Made by a program: the position numbers and the translations under genes. Of a stretch of DNA of 64,000 nt, positions 53,401 to 62,700 are shown one piece after another (the stretch's first letter is position 1; every line of letters begins with the position of its first letter). Below the pieces are notes generated by a model. The model was not told the DNA's origin. It made no database searches and saw nothing but the letters and a program-made list of their open reading frames with translations. The DNA comes from Rhodospirillales bacterium (GTDB lineage: Bacteria; Pseudomonadota; Alphaproteobacteria; Acetobacterales; Acetobacteraceae), in NCBI GenBank assembly GCA_028869995.1, contig JAGWQN010000093.1, positions 17,336 through 81,335 of the forward strand. The letters are read 5' to 3'.

Positions 53401-53594
53401 GCTATCGCGCCGCGCTGCTCGGCTCGCAGGTGTTACGCGCGGAAGGCCATATCCAGCGATGGCAAGGCACCGACGGCTCGGCCGTCGTGCACCTCGTCGC
53501 GACCCGCCTGCTGGACGAAAGCCAGGCGCTGGCACGTCTCGACGCCCGACCGGGCCGCGGCGACGAACTGCCGCGCTCGCGCGATTTTCGTTGA
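50433..53594 (+). CDS. dnaE2: Error-prone DNA polymerase DnaE2
   Basis: A 1053-residue C-family polymerase. An N-terminal PHP domain starts with 'MPSYAELVVATAFSFLRGAS', where the DnaE1 metal ligands are partly missing, as expected for DnaE2. The polymerase active site contains 'GRGSAANSAVCYALGIT' and the acidic 'PPDIDIDFEH'. An OB-fold is near the C-terminus ('VSGLVLVRQRPGSAGGVVF'). It carries out damage-induced mutagenic synthesis. The ATG at 50433 begins the family domain; the frame extends into imuB without conservation. It is the third gene of the LexA-controlled cassette. Confidence 0.96.
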   Translation: MPSYAELVVATAFSFLRGASHAGELVTRAAELGIAALGIADRNTVAGVVRAHAAARELGSGAPRILPGARLVFADATPDLVLLPKDRAAWGRLTALLSRGKARGHEGPHKSGCRLFLADLEAAAQDQAAILIPPADLLSTDRTFDPKPFRDLFGKNLSLAAIRHWREDDARRLRHLAGFGIPMLATGDILMHAPERRPLADVLACIRENKTLEKAGFLLAAHAERHLKPPDEMVRLFSAFPEAIERTMQVAASCRFALDQLAYEYPDEPVPLGRTADAHLADLAREGASKRWPLGVPAKIVALMQKELSVIAELGYAPYFLTVHDIVSFARSRGILCQGRGSAANSAVCYALGITAVDPTQIDLLFERFISAERREPPDIDIDFEHERREEVIQYIYNRYGYDRAAIAATVIHFRSRRAAREVGKVMGLSEDTTAALAAESWNHGDVAWPDERLAAIGLDPASPTLALTVALAREIIGFPRHLSQHVGGFVLTRDILSELVPIGPAAMAGRFFIEWDKDDIDALGIMKVDVLALGMLSCIRRALSMLLARGLTLDDLAAIPQDDPLVYAMLSRGDSVGVFQVESRAQMNMLPRLAPRCYYDLVIEVAIVRPGPIQGDMVHPYLRRRQGLESIEYPAPDPAHGSSDELERVLGRTLGVPLFQEQAMRIAIEAARFTPEEANRLRRSMATFRNLGTIRAFHDKMVEGMVARGYARDFAERCFHQIEGFGTYGFPESHAASFALLVYVSAWIKCHHPAVFAAALLNAQPMGFYAPAQIVRDAREHGVVVLDVDAQTSSWDCAVDAAGCLRLGFRLIAGFRQEWAEQLVAARGAGFADFASLARSVPRAALLALGEADALASLAAARREALWSALGWGAEDPPAECMLLPANRTSPAALRLPAPPAAESVIEDYGSMGLSLRAHPLGFLRAGLAAEHVVTCAQAAVAPDGAFVAVSGLVLVRQRPGSAGGVVFATLEDESGIVNVVIWPDVSARYRAALLGSQVLRAEGHIQRWQGTDGSAVVHLVATRLLDESQALARLDARPGRGDELPRSRDFR

Positions 53595-53904
53595 AACGGT
53601 CTCCGCCCGGCTGGAGTCACCTGAAGCCCTTACGAAGCATCGCGTGACAGAACAGGACCCGCCACGGCACCAAACACGCCGCCATGGCCATGTTCCCACC
53701 ACGGCAGGACCGGCAGCATCGACTCTAAGTGATGCTTAAAACATCATAATTCTACGAAATTCCATAAAAACCGCCCCTGATCGCCGCCCTGCAACGGTCG
53801 CCTTCCTATTCTCGCCACATTCCTCACCACACTCCCCCGTCTCTTACACCCGGCCTATCACCCCCCTCCTTTGGCTGATCGTGCCTATTCGAGGAGAACA
53901 CCCC
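53595..53904. other. 310-base gap between dnaE2 and rlpA
   Basis: No gene seen. The middle part (about 53725-53775) is AT-rich and may carry the rlpA promoter. GAGGAG at 53891-53896 is the rlpA ribosome-binding site. No clear terminator for the mutasome transcript was found. Confidence 0.5.
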
Positions 53905-54522
53905 ATGGCCTCTCCGACCGGCCTTGCACGTCGCATCTTGCCTCATCTGATGGCTTCCTTGCTTCTCGCCACCCCCGCCCTCGCGGCGCAGCCGGCTACA
54001 CCGGCGGCCACCACGAAACCGCTGCGCAAGTCGGCCCGCACCCGCCGCACGCTGCTGCAGCGCCCGCTGCCACGCCAGCACTTGACCGAGGCGGAAGTCG
54101 CCAGCGCCCGCATCGCGCCGTCTGCATTCCATTCGACGGTCAGCGCCTATCTCGCCGATGGCCAGGCCCGCTTGCGCGACGCCTCGTTCTGGCGGCCGGC
54201 GGGAACCTGGCACCCCGCGCGCCTGCGCCTCGGCTGGGAACAGACAGGCCTTGCCTCTTGGTATGGCGGTCCCGGATGGCAGGGGCGCCGCACAGCCGCC
54301 GGCACGCGCTTCAACCAGGATGAACTGACGGCGGCGCACGCCACACTGCCCCTTGGCTCGCGCGTCCTGGTCACGGTGCCGGAAACGGGCCGCTCCGTCG
54401 TCGTCACCATCACCGACCGGCCCGGCACGCGCAGCCGTATCATCGACCTATCGCGTGCCGCCGCGGCAAAGCTCGGTATCCTCCGCCAAGGTGTCGCCAG
54501 GGTCGAGCTATCCCGCTTATAA
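53905..54522 (+). CDS. rlpA: RlpA-like septal/cell-wall protein
   Basis: A 205-residue exported protein. Signal peptide about residues 1-28 ending in 'ALAAQ', a basic linker, then a double-psi beta-barrel: '[19 protein letters not shown]', '[19 protein letters not shown]' and '[20 protein letters not shown]', matching RlpA including the conserved His and Asp. RlpA proteins cleave peptidoglycan lacking stem peptides. No SPOR domain is fused. There is no lipobox, so it is probably periplasmic or secreted. It is followed after 7 bases by the Hint-like gene. Confidence 0.92.
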   Translation: MASPTGLARRILPHLMASLLLATPALAAQPATPAATTKPLRKSARTRRTLLQRPLPRQHLTEAEVASARIAPSAFHSTVSAYLADGQARLRDASFWRPAGTWHPARLRLGWEQTGLASWYGGPGWQGRRTAAGTRFNQDELTAAHATLPLGSRVLVTVPETGRSVVVTITDRPGTRSRIIDLSRAAAAKLGILRQGVARVELSRL

Positions 54523-54529
54523 TAACCAA

Positions 54530-55408
54530 ATGTTCTCCATGGCCGGCGCCACCGCGCTCCCTGCTGGGAGTCCTGTCCGGCTCGCTTCGGGGCGGCAGCG
54601 GCCGGTTGAGGAACTAGCGCCGGGCACGAGCCTCGACGGCGGAGCCGTCGTGGTATCGGTGACGCCGCTGCCCCAGGGTGCGGTGGGCGGTGCCGTTTGC
54701 CTGTCCGCTGGCGCTTTGGGTGACGGCTCGCCGGCAGCGGATATCGTGCTCGCTCCACTTCAATGGGTCGTCCTGGCTGGCGGAACGGCACCGGAAGGAG
54801 GGCTCCGTGATGTCGCGCCGGCCGGCGCACTCGCCAATGGCGTGACAATCCGCCGGCTCTCCACCACGCCCGCCGAGTGGTATGCAGTCACCTCCGACCG
54901 GGCCTCGACGCTGACGACGGCGGGCGTGCGGTTGCCGTTGTCCGGCGCGGACGGTCTCGCCGCAGATTTCCGCCCACTTCCGGCCGGACCCGAACTTGAA
55001 GCCATCCGGGTACACCTTTGCCCGCCTCCACCGCCGCTGCTGCGGCTCATGCTGGGCGCCCAGGAACTGCCCTTGACGATCGCCGCCGATCGGGTGGAAG
55101 CCACGCTCCCCTCCGAGCCTCAAGCACCGGTTATCGTTATGCGCCTGGTCTCCCCTCCCGGACGGCCCCGCGGGACATCAGATCTGCGCCGTTTCGGCAT
55201 CGCCATTCGGGGACTTGAGTTGGATGGCAAAGCGTTGCCGCTCGACGACCCCGGGTTTGGCGACGGGTTCTATCCGGTCGAACACCACGATCATACGAGC
55301 TGGCGCTGGACCAACGGCAACGCGAGCCTCACTCTACCGGCATCCACCGCCTCGCGTTCTCTGGTGCTGCACTTGACATCGTGGCACACCCACCTCGACG
55401 CCGCTTAA
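54530..55408 (+). CDS. Hint-like protein with lost catalytic residues
   Basis: A 292-residue protein. The opening 'ATALPAGSPVRLASGRQRPV' (residues 7-26) corresponds to the Hint_2 start CFAAGTRL, but the Cys is absent. 'DIVLAPLQWVVL' (71-82) corresponds to 'DLVLSPDHAVFV', but the His is absent. So it has the outline of a Hint domain without its self-cleaving residues. The C-terminal 90 residues form a second module, with 'GLELDGKALPLDDPGFGDGF' and 'SWRWTNGNASLTLP', a pattern I associate with cell-surface carbohydrate proteins of Acetobacteraceae. The ATG 7 bases after rlpA is preferred. Function unknown. Confidence 0.72.
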   Translation: MFSMAGATALPAGSPVRLASGRQRPVEELAPGTSLDGGAVVVSVTPLPQGAVGGAVCLSAGALGDGSPAADIVLAPLQWVVLAGGTAPEGGLRDVAPAGALANGVTIRRLSTTPAEWYAVTSDRASTLTTAGVRLPLSGADGLAADFRPLPAGPELEAIRVHLCPPPPPLLRLMLGAQELPLTIAADRVEATLPSEPQAPVIVMRLVSPPGRPRGTSDLRRFGIAIRGLELDGKALPLDDPGFGDGFYPVEHHDHTSWRWTNGNASLTLPASTASRSLVLHLTSWHTHLDAA

Positions 55409-55526
55409 GTAGATCCCGGGCAAGGCCTTAGTCTATTGCTCGATGTCCACATCGGAATAAGCATGCTCTATTGATGCGCTATTTTAAATATCTCGCAACT
55501 AACAGAACTTCGGGAACGACATTGGC

Positions 55527-56426
55527 ATGATCGACAGGAAAGCGTACCTCCTTTCCCGTGCGGACAGGAACAGCAGGATCGTCGAAATCGGCCCAAGCCA
55601 CGCCCCAATCGCCCCCAAGGCCCGAGGCTGGCAGACGATGGTCGTTGATCATGCCTCGGCCGACATGCTCCGACAGAAATATGCGGCGCTCAACGTCGAT
55701 GGCTCGCGCATCGAGGAAGTCGACGTTGTCTGGACGGACGGTTCGATCGCTGACGCATTTCCTCCGGAGCAGCACGGTTCCTATGACCTGCTCATCGCGA
55801 GTCATGTCATCGAGCATCTTCCGGATCTTATCGGCTTCTTCACCAGCGCGAGTCGCCTGCTGGCACGTGATGCCCGCATCGCTCTCGCAGTTCCGGACAA
55901 GCGTTACTGCTTCGATGTACTGAAGCCGTGGACCACGACCGGCGATATCCTGAACGCCAAGGGAAGCGCCCGGCACAATAGTAAAACGTCATGGAATCAA
56001 ATAATTTATTCAGCGACAGCGGATTCGGCCTTCGCTTGGGGCCAGCATGAGGTCTCCGAGATACGCTTGATATCAACCCTAGCGCATGCCCGGCTCGCCC
56101 TACAGAACTTCTCCGATGATGCGACATTGCCCTACCGAGACAATCATGCGTGGCAGTTCACGCCTTCGTCATTCGCGCTGGCGATCTTTGAATTGGGAGT
56201 GCTGGGTGAGATTGATTGGCACATTGCCGATATCACTCCAGCCATCGGATGCGAGTTTCTCGTCACGTTAGCGCCCGGCGCCCCGAGCCTCTCGGAAGGC
56301 GCGGTCGAACGCATGCGCTGCGATTATCTGAAAGCCCTTGTGAGCGAGATGGCGGCAGGTCTGGCATTTCTCGCAAGAGCCTCTGTCGAGCCCGCAGCCA
56401 ATGTCGATCTCGCAGGCAGCAATTAG
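55527..56426 (+). CDS. SAM-dependent methyltransferase
   Basis: A 299-residue protein with a class I methyltransferase core: motif I 'IVEIGPSHAPIAPKA' (residues 18-32), 'DLLIASHVIEHLPDLIGFF' in the middle, and 'RIALAVPDKRYCFD'. Such proteins near glycosyltransferases usually modify cell-surface sugars, which fits the neighbourhood, but the acceptor is unknown. It is less GC-rich than its neighbours, suggesting separate origin. The ribosome-binding site is weak. It ends in a terminator shared with the next, convergent gene. Confidence 0.87.
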   Translation: MIDRKAYLLSRADRNSRIVEIGPSHAPIAPKARGWQTMVVDHASADMLRQKYAALNVDGSRIEEVDVVWTDGSIADAFPPEQHGSYDLLIASHVIEHLPDLIGFFTSASRLLARDARIALAVPDKRYCFDVLKPWTTTGDILNAKGSARHNSKTSWNQIIYSATADSAFAWGQHEVSEIRLISTLAHARLALQNFSDDATLPYRDNHAWQFTPSSFALAIFELGVLGEIDWHIADITPAIGCEFLVTLAPGAPSLSEGAVERMRCDYLKALVSEMAAGLAFLARASVEPAANVDLAGSN

Positions 56427-56453
56427 AAAGGGCCTCTCACGAGGCCCTTTTTT
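56427..56453. terminator. Bidirectional terminator between the methyltransferase and repeat-protein genes
   Basis: Perfect 10-base arms AAAGGGCCTC and GAGGCCCTTT with a 4-base loop, followed by TTT. It separates two convergent genes. Confidence 0.9.
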
Positions 56454-56477
56454 ACTTCCCTGACGGCGCCGCGCCAG

Positions 56478-57788
56478 TTAGCTGAAGTTCTTGGTCGCCA
56501 TTTGGGTATTGAGGAACGTGATGCTCGTTCCGTCAGAGAGCGTGACCACGGTGTTGTTGCCGGCGTACGTGTTGGTCGCCACCGTCCTGCCACCGAGCGC
56601 AAAAACGTCCGTACCAGGTCTGAAGAAGCTAATCGTATCGGCCCCACCGTTACCAACCAAAGATACGTGGTTGACGTTGCCGAACTGGAAGCCGAGTTGG
56701 ACCGTGGCTGATCCGAGATTGACCGTGTCCCCGCCCAGCGCGCTACCGGTAATTGTATCGGCGCCGCTACCTGCCGTGAACGTTACGCCGCCTGTCTTGG
56801 CTCCTGTCGCATAGAGTTGCTCGGACCCCGCCCCTGCGACGAGATTGGCACCGCTCGCATTGGCGATCAGCTGATCGCCGCCTCCGCCGCCGAACAGCGT
56901 GGTAGCCGAAGCGAGCGACGCCACGCCGCTCGTGTTCAGGATATTGTTGCCGCCCGAACCGCCGTGAAACACGCCCGATGGTCCGGCAAAAACCGTGTCG
57001 CTACCCGTACCGGCATTGAGTGTCACCGCACCGGTCCCACCCGGAAGCACCACCACATTGGAGGCTCCCGGATCAATGATGCCCGGCGCTCCGGCCGCAG
57101 CGTAATCAAGCAATCCGCTGGTTGCCGTCACCGTAACAGCCGCTGTCGTCCCGGCCACCGTATTGGCGTTCGAAACCTCGACAAAGTTAGTGCCCGCACC
57201 GACACTAACAGAGTTGCTGCCCGAACCGGCCCAGACCAAGATCGCGGAGCCACCAGCGCCAACGACGGTGGAACTGCCGCTCAGCCCCTCCACCGCCGTC
57301 AATTGCGCGCTGTTTGCGTTATTCGCGATGAAACTGTTCGTTGCCGCGTCGGTATAAATGACCGACGACGCCGCGCCCGCTTCCTCGCCGATGAGATTGA
57401 CACCGCCCGCCAGGAAGACTTGGTTGCTGCCACTCAGGTTGCCGTAAACGATTCCGCCAGTACCGCTCCAAACCGTCGTAGCCTGTGTTGCGGCATTCAG
57501 CATCACCTGCTCGGTCGTCGCCGTGTTGCCGATGGCGAGCAGACCAGACGGCAACAGACCGAGACCACCAGCACCGCTACCCGAAATATCCAGCATGCCC
57601 AGCAGAGCAGGCGAAGGAACCGGACCGCTGCCCGTATAAGACTCGACGGTAAACAAAGAACCGAGCGTCGAAATATAGTGCTCTGGACCGGCTACGACCG
57701 ACTGAGCCAGCGCTGCAATCTGCGATGACGTGAAGGGGATGGTCACCGTCGTCCCGTTGCTGCCCGGAAGCGTTACGTTCGTCGCCAT
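56478..57788 (-). CDS. RTX-like beta-repeat surface protein
   Basis: A 436-residue Gly/Ala/Ser/Thr-rich protein without an N-terminal signal peptide. From about residue 180 it has degenerate RTX-like units, such as 'GSGSNSVSVGAG', 'GTGSDTVFAG', 'GGGGGDQLIANA', 'GSGADTITGS' and 'GNGGADTISFF'. These usually form a calcium-binding beta-roll and lead to export by type I secretion through an uncleaved C-terminal signal. No T1SS gene is in the window. It is probably secreted to the surface or matrix. The N-terminal 80 residues resemble nothing I can name. Confidence 0.78.
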   Translation of the reverse strand: MATNVTLPGSNGTTVTIPFTSSQIAALAQSVVAGPEHYISTLGSLFTVESYTGSGPVPSPALLGMLDISGSGAGGLGLLPSGLLAIGNTATTEQVMLNAATQATTVWSGTGGIVYGNLSGSNQVFLAGGVNLIGEEAGAASSVIYTDAATNSFIANNANSAQLTAVEGLSGSSTVVGAGGSAILVWAGSGSNSVSVGAGTNFVEVSNANTVAGTTAAVTVTATSGLLDYAAAGAPGIIDPGASNVVVLPGGTGAVTLNAGTGSDTVFAGPSGVFHGGSGGNNILNTSGVASLASATTLFGGGGGDQLIANASGANLVAGAGSEQLYATGAKTGGVTFTAGSGADTITGSALGGDTVNLGSATVQLGFQFGNVNHVSLVGNGGADTISFFRPGTDVFALGGRTVATNTYAGNNTVVTLSDGTSITFLNTQMATKNFS

Positions 57789-57908
57789 GACCTCTCCAAT
57801 ACGTTCCTACCGGCAGTCTCGTCCGGACACACCAGCACTCCGATGCTTCCTAGCAGTTTCTTGGCCAATCGCAACAATTAAGTGGCCTTGCCCTACGGTT
57901 CCCATGAT

Positions 57909-57920
57909 CACGATATCGTG
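57909..57920. promoter_or_regulatory. 12-bp palindrome between the repeat-protein and glycosyltransferase genes
   Basis: CACGATATCGTG, perfectly symmetric, in the 280-base divergent gap, 121 bases from the repeat-protein start codon and 149 from the glycosyltransferase start. It may be an operator; short length keeps confidence low. Confidence 0.3.
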
Positions 57921-58068
57921 TGTAGACCCTTCATGACAAAGCTTTCTGACCGCGCCCAAGCAGCGCCGCATCAAGCACCGGCGGCGCTCACCGGCTCGTC
58001 TCAATCCCCGAATCAATTCCGCCGCTTGACCTGCCACTCGAGCTGGACTCCATTCTCCTGTAGGTCCA

Positions 58069-59688
58069 ATGGATGAACCGACTCTAAATCTGGTACCCCT
58101 CGACGGCCTCCTCGAGCATGCCGGGCGCGACGGCATCAGCGGCTGGGCACGCGACCAGGCTGACCCGGATCGTCCGGTCGAGCTCGACGTCATGCTCGAC
58201 GGCGTCCGGGCCGCGCGGATCGAGGCGGCCCTTTACCGGCCAGACCTCGACAGCTCCGGAATCGGCCCGCACGCCTTCATGCTGCGCTTTCCGCCGGCCT
58301 TGCGGGCGAACGAGGTGGCCGTGCTGCGGGCCGGCACGTCCCTGCACCTCGCGGGATCGCCCCAGCGCCTGCCGCCTCCGGTCGAGGCGGAGGACCCCGC
58401 CGCCGCCCTCACCGCGGCCGCGCTTGCCGCGGCATCGTCGCCGGCCGAAGCCGAGGCGCTGGCCGCCGATCTCGCCGATCGCCTGGCCGCGAGCCTGCCC
58501 CGGCCCGATAGGCGTCAGACCCTGCTCCTCGGCCGCTGGGGCCACGCGGCGGGGGCGGGACAGGCGGCGATGCCCGGCACCCGGCCCCGCGCCATCGCGC
58601 TCGACATGGGCACGCCCGACGCCTCACGCGACGCCGGCTCCAACGCCATCCTCTCGCACCTCGAGGCCCTGGGTCGCCTCGGCTATGCGGTCGAGTTCGC
58701 CGCCGCCCACAGCCTCGCCCGCACCCCGGCGCATGACGCCCTCGAGGCCCGCGGCATCACCGCCTGGCACACCCCCTGGGTGGCTTCGGTGGAGGAACTG
58801 CTCGCGGCCGCGGGCGATACCGCGAGCCTGGTCTACATTCACCGCCTGCCGGTGATGCGCCGCTATGCGGCCCTGGTGCGCGACTGGTGCCCGAACGCGC
58901 GCCTCCTCTTCTGCGTCGCCGACCTGCACCACCTGCGTGCCGCCCGCCAATACGCGATCGAGGCCTCGGTCCCGCTCGCAGCGGCGCTGGCGACGCCGCG
59001 AATAGCAGCCCTGCGCGTCCAGGAACGCGCCGCCTGCGAGGCGGCCGATGCCGTCCTCGTCCACACCGACGCAGAGGCCGCGATCATCGCCGCCGAAGCA
59101 CCCGGAGCGACGGTGCAGGTCCTCCCCTGGCATGTGCCTGAAACGCCGGTCACCGTGCCCTGGGAGGAGCGGCGGGGTGTCGCTTTCGTGGGCTCGTATG
59201 GCCACCCTCCCAATCTCGACGCGGCCCACCTGCTGCTCGACGCCGTCATGCCCCTCGTTTGGGCCACCGCCCCCGGAATCCGGGTGATCCTGGCCGGGTC
59301 CGACCTGCCGGCCAGCCTCGCCGCGCGGGCCTCGCCGCAGGTCGAGATCCTCGGCCACGTCGCCGACCTCGCGGACCTGTGGAACCAGATGCGCCTCACC
59401 TGCGCCCCGTTGCGTTTCGGCGCCGGACTGAAAGGCAAGATCCTGTCCTCGCTCGCCGCGGGCCTTCCCTGCGTCACCACGCCGATCGGCGCGGAAGGAA
59501 TCCCTCCCGCGGCGCTGCCGGACAGCATCGCCAGCGACGCCCACGGCCTCGCCGCGGCCATTCTGCGCCTGCACGCGGACGAGGCGGCCAACCGCGCCGC
59601 GGGCGAAGCCGGGCTCGCCTATGTCCGCTCCGCCCTGTCGCAGGATGCGATCGACGCTGCGCTGCGTCTCGTCTGCAGCCTCGGCTGA
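58069..59688 (+). CDS. Glycosyltransferase with N-terminal carbohydrate-associated domain
   Basis: A 539-residue protein in two parts. Residues about 10-100 form a beta-type module ('HAGRDGISGWARDQADPDRP' then 'VELDVMLDG') found in surface-sugar proteins. After a linker, the region 155-535 is a GT-B-fold glycosyltransferase, with the C-terminal GT1/GT4-like part 'GVAFVGSYGHPPNLDAAHLL', 'QVEILGHVADLADLWNQMRL' and 'LKGKILSSLAAGLPCVTTPI'. It likely transfers a sugar onto a surface polysaccharide or protein. The donor and acceptor are unknown. It precedes the large Hint-repeat protein gene by 108 bases. Confidence 0.87.
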   Translation: MDEPTLNLVPLDGLLEHAGRDGISGWARDQADPDRPVELDVMLDGVRAARIEAALYRPDLDSSGIGPHAFMLRFPPALRANEVAVLRAGTSLHLAGSPQRLPPPVEAEDPAAALTAAALAAASSPAEAEALAADLADRLAASLPRPDRRQTLLLGRWGHAAGAGQAAMPGTRPRAIALDMGTPDASRDAGSNAILSHLEALGRLGYAVEFAAAHSLARTPAHDALEARGITAWHTPWVASVEELLAAAGDTASLVYIHRLPVMRRYAALVRDWCPNARLLFCVADLHHLRAARQYAIEASVPLAAALATPRIAALRVQERAACEAADAVLVHTDAEAAIIAAEAPGATVQVLPWHVPETPVTVPWEERRGVAFVGSYGHPPNLDAAHLLLDAVMPLVWATAPGIRVILAGSDLPASLAARASPQVEILGHVADLADLWNQMRLTCAPLRFGAGLKGKILSSLAAGLPCVTTPIGAEGIPPAALPDSIASDAHGLAAAILRLHADEAANRAAGEAGLAYVRSALSQDAIDAALRLVCSLG

Positions 59689-59796
59689 ATCATTCCGGCT
59701 GACTGATGGCTTTTGAATCAGCTAGGCAGCGCGCGGCAAGATCGCTAAAGTTTTTTTAAAATTGATTCGTTCGGCCCACACGCCAAGGAGCGTCGG

Positions 59797-62700
59797 ATGG
59801 CGATCACGATGATCTCGGGAAGCCATGGCACGGCGATCACGCTGACGACGCCGACCTACGGCAGCCCCGTCACCAACACCGGAACGATCGCCATCGCGTC
59901 CGGCTCCTTTGCTCTCGGCGCAACGACCGATTGGACCATCGTCAACGAAGGCAGGATCACCGGCTACGCCGTCGGTGGCGACTACGGCGTCTATCTCAAC
60001 AGCGGCGCCATCACCAATGCCCAGGGTGCCACGATCACGGGCGGCGGCGCGCTCGAGATCAAGACGGGCGCCGGTGTGGTGCTGAACAGCGGCCTCCTCG
60101 CCGGCGCGGTCTATGGCGGCGCGTTCCTCTACGCCGGCGGCTATGTCAGCAACGCCACCACCGGCACGATCACCGGCGGCCTGCATGCGGTCGGCTTCCA
60201 GACCGGCGCCGGCACGCTGGTCAACAACGGCTCCATCGCCGACACCGGCAAGGGCGACGTCGTCCTGCTGGCGGGCGGAACGGTCGTCAACGGCTCGACC
60301 GGCATGATCCGCCAGGCCGCCGATTCGATCTATGTGACCGGCGCCTCCGGCGTCGTGGTCAACAGCGGCTATCTCTATTCCACCACGGCGCATGCGGTCG
60401 AGCTGGATCACGGTGGCAGCGTCACCAACCTGTCGGGCGGCACGATTCTCGGTCAGCACGCGCAGATCTACAGCGCCTCGCTGAACAGCAAGAGCCAGCC
60501 CGGGTCCGGCCCGGTCACACTGACCAATTATGGCCTCATCGCCGAAACGGCGACAACCTCCTCCGCGGTGGCACTGAAGGCCACCGTCAACGGCGGCGGC
60601 ACGGTCTCCAACCTCGGCGGCACCATCGACGGCGCCGGGCGCGCCATCGTCATCCTCGGCGGCCTCGGCAGCGTCTACAACACCGGCCTGCTGACAGCCG
60701 GCCAATACGGCGTCGTCAATCTGCTCGCCGGCGGCACGATCGACAACGCGACGGGCGGGCGCATCCTCGGCAACGCGCCGACCTCGGCAGGCGTTTACGT
60801 CACGGGCAGCAGTGGCGTCGTCATCAACCGCGGTACGATCGCCAATGTCACCAGCAGCGGCGTGGCGCTGTTCAGCGGCGGCACGGTCCAGGATTACGGC
60901 AACGCGACGATTGCCGGTGGCTCGTTCGGCCTCGACATCAAGGGAGCGGCCGGCACGGTCCAGACTGCCGGAACCATCATGGGGGGCAACGGCACAGCGG
61001 TCGCCCTCGCGGCCGGGTATGCCAACCGTGTCGACTATGCGGCCGGTGCCGTCTTCCAGGGCATCGTCGATGGTGGCAACGCCATCGGTGCGCCCGTGCA
61101 GAGCACGCTTTCTCTCTCCTACTACAACAGCAACGTCACCGGCACGCTCACCAACCTCAACAGCACATTCGTCAACTTCCAGCAGATCGAGGTCCGCGGC
61201 GCCTGGGCGTTCACGGCGGTCGACACGCTGCTGTCCAATGTCACGCTGACGGACCTCGGCGCCGGCAGCAAGCATCCGGCCGGCACCGTCGGCGGAGACG
61301 GCCTGATGCTCAATGCCAACGACACGGTGACCGTCGCGTCGGGGGCCCTGGTCTCGCGCGCGACGGCACCTACGAAGAGAACGGCCGGCATCATCGCGCT
61401 CAGCGGCGCCAGCAACGTCTACATCGCCAATGGCGGCCTGGTGACCAATCCGACGAATACCTACGCCGCCGGTATCGGCCTGTTCGATGGCGGCACCATC
61501 GTCAACGGGTTGACATCGGGCGCCATCTTCTCGGCCACGGGCACCATCATCGGCCGCGACGTCGGCATCTACGCCACCGCGAGCGGGTTCGGCGCCACCA
61601 TCGTCAATCCGGGGACTATCGCAGGCCTCTACAGCACCAGCAGCGGCATCGATCTGAAGGCCATGGCCAGCGTCGGCAATGTCCCTGGCGGCACGATCAT
61701 CGGGGCGCAGAACGGCCTGGTCGCCGAGGCCGGCGGCATCATCGTCAACGACGGGCTGATCGCGGGAACCGACACGACCAACTCCCAGGGCATCTACCTC
61801 AACGGCGGCACGGTCACCAACCTCGCGAGCGGCACGATCTCGGGCGTGGTCGGCATCCAGGCGGGCCAAGCGGGGCCGGCGACCGTCGTCGATGCCGGAA
61901 CGATCACCGGCTCGTCCTATGCGATCCAGTTCCGCTCGGCGGTCAGCAACCTCCTCGTCCTCGACCCCGGCGCCGAGGTCCTCGGCACCGTCGGTGGGCA
62001 AAACACCCTCAACGCGGGCTTCCTCACCACGCTCCAGCTCGCCACCGGCACCGGCATCGGCACGCTCGACAGCAGCGTCACCCACCTGCGCGACGTCTAC
62101 CAGATCGACGTGAACGCTGGAGCGGACTGGGTGTGGACTGGCTCTGGCGCCACGCTTGCCGCCGGCGCGATCCTCTCGGACCTCGGCGCCCTCACCCTCG
62201 CCTCCGGTCTCGCCGGCTCCGGCGAGATCATGCTGGGTGCCAACGCCACCCTCGCCGTGCTGCCGGGCGCAGCGCCATCGCCGACCATCAGCAGCTTCGG
62301 CGCCCAGGAGACGATCGAGGTGCTCGGCGCCGCTGCATCCGGCCTTGCGCTTGCCGGCTCGCAGCTCACGGTCTCGGGCACCGGCGTCACGCTCAACATC
62401 AACACGACGCTGCCTGCGGGCGATTTCAGTTATGTTGTGAGCAACAACAATACCTACATCATGGCCTGCTTCGCCGCGGGCACGCGCCTGTCCGGCGCGT
62501 TCGGCAAAGTGCCCGTCGAGGCGCTGCAGGTCGGCGACAAGCTGCGGACCGCCTCGGGCCGGCTCGCCACCATACGCTGGCTCGGCCATCGCCGTACCCA
62601 TCTCAGGCAGCACCCGAAGCCGTATGACGTGATGCCGGTCCGCATCCATGCCGGCGCCTTCGGCGACAACCAGCCGAGCCGCGATCTCGTGCTGTCACCG

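Noticed and set aside
59722..62649. A 975-codon open frame antisense to the Hint-repeat protein
   Set aside because: It has Asp/Arg/Gly-rich low-complexity composition produced by reading the repetitive gene on the other strand, and the sense frame has a clear Hint domain and repeats.
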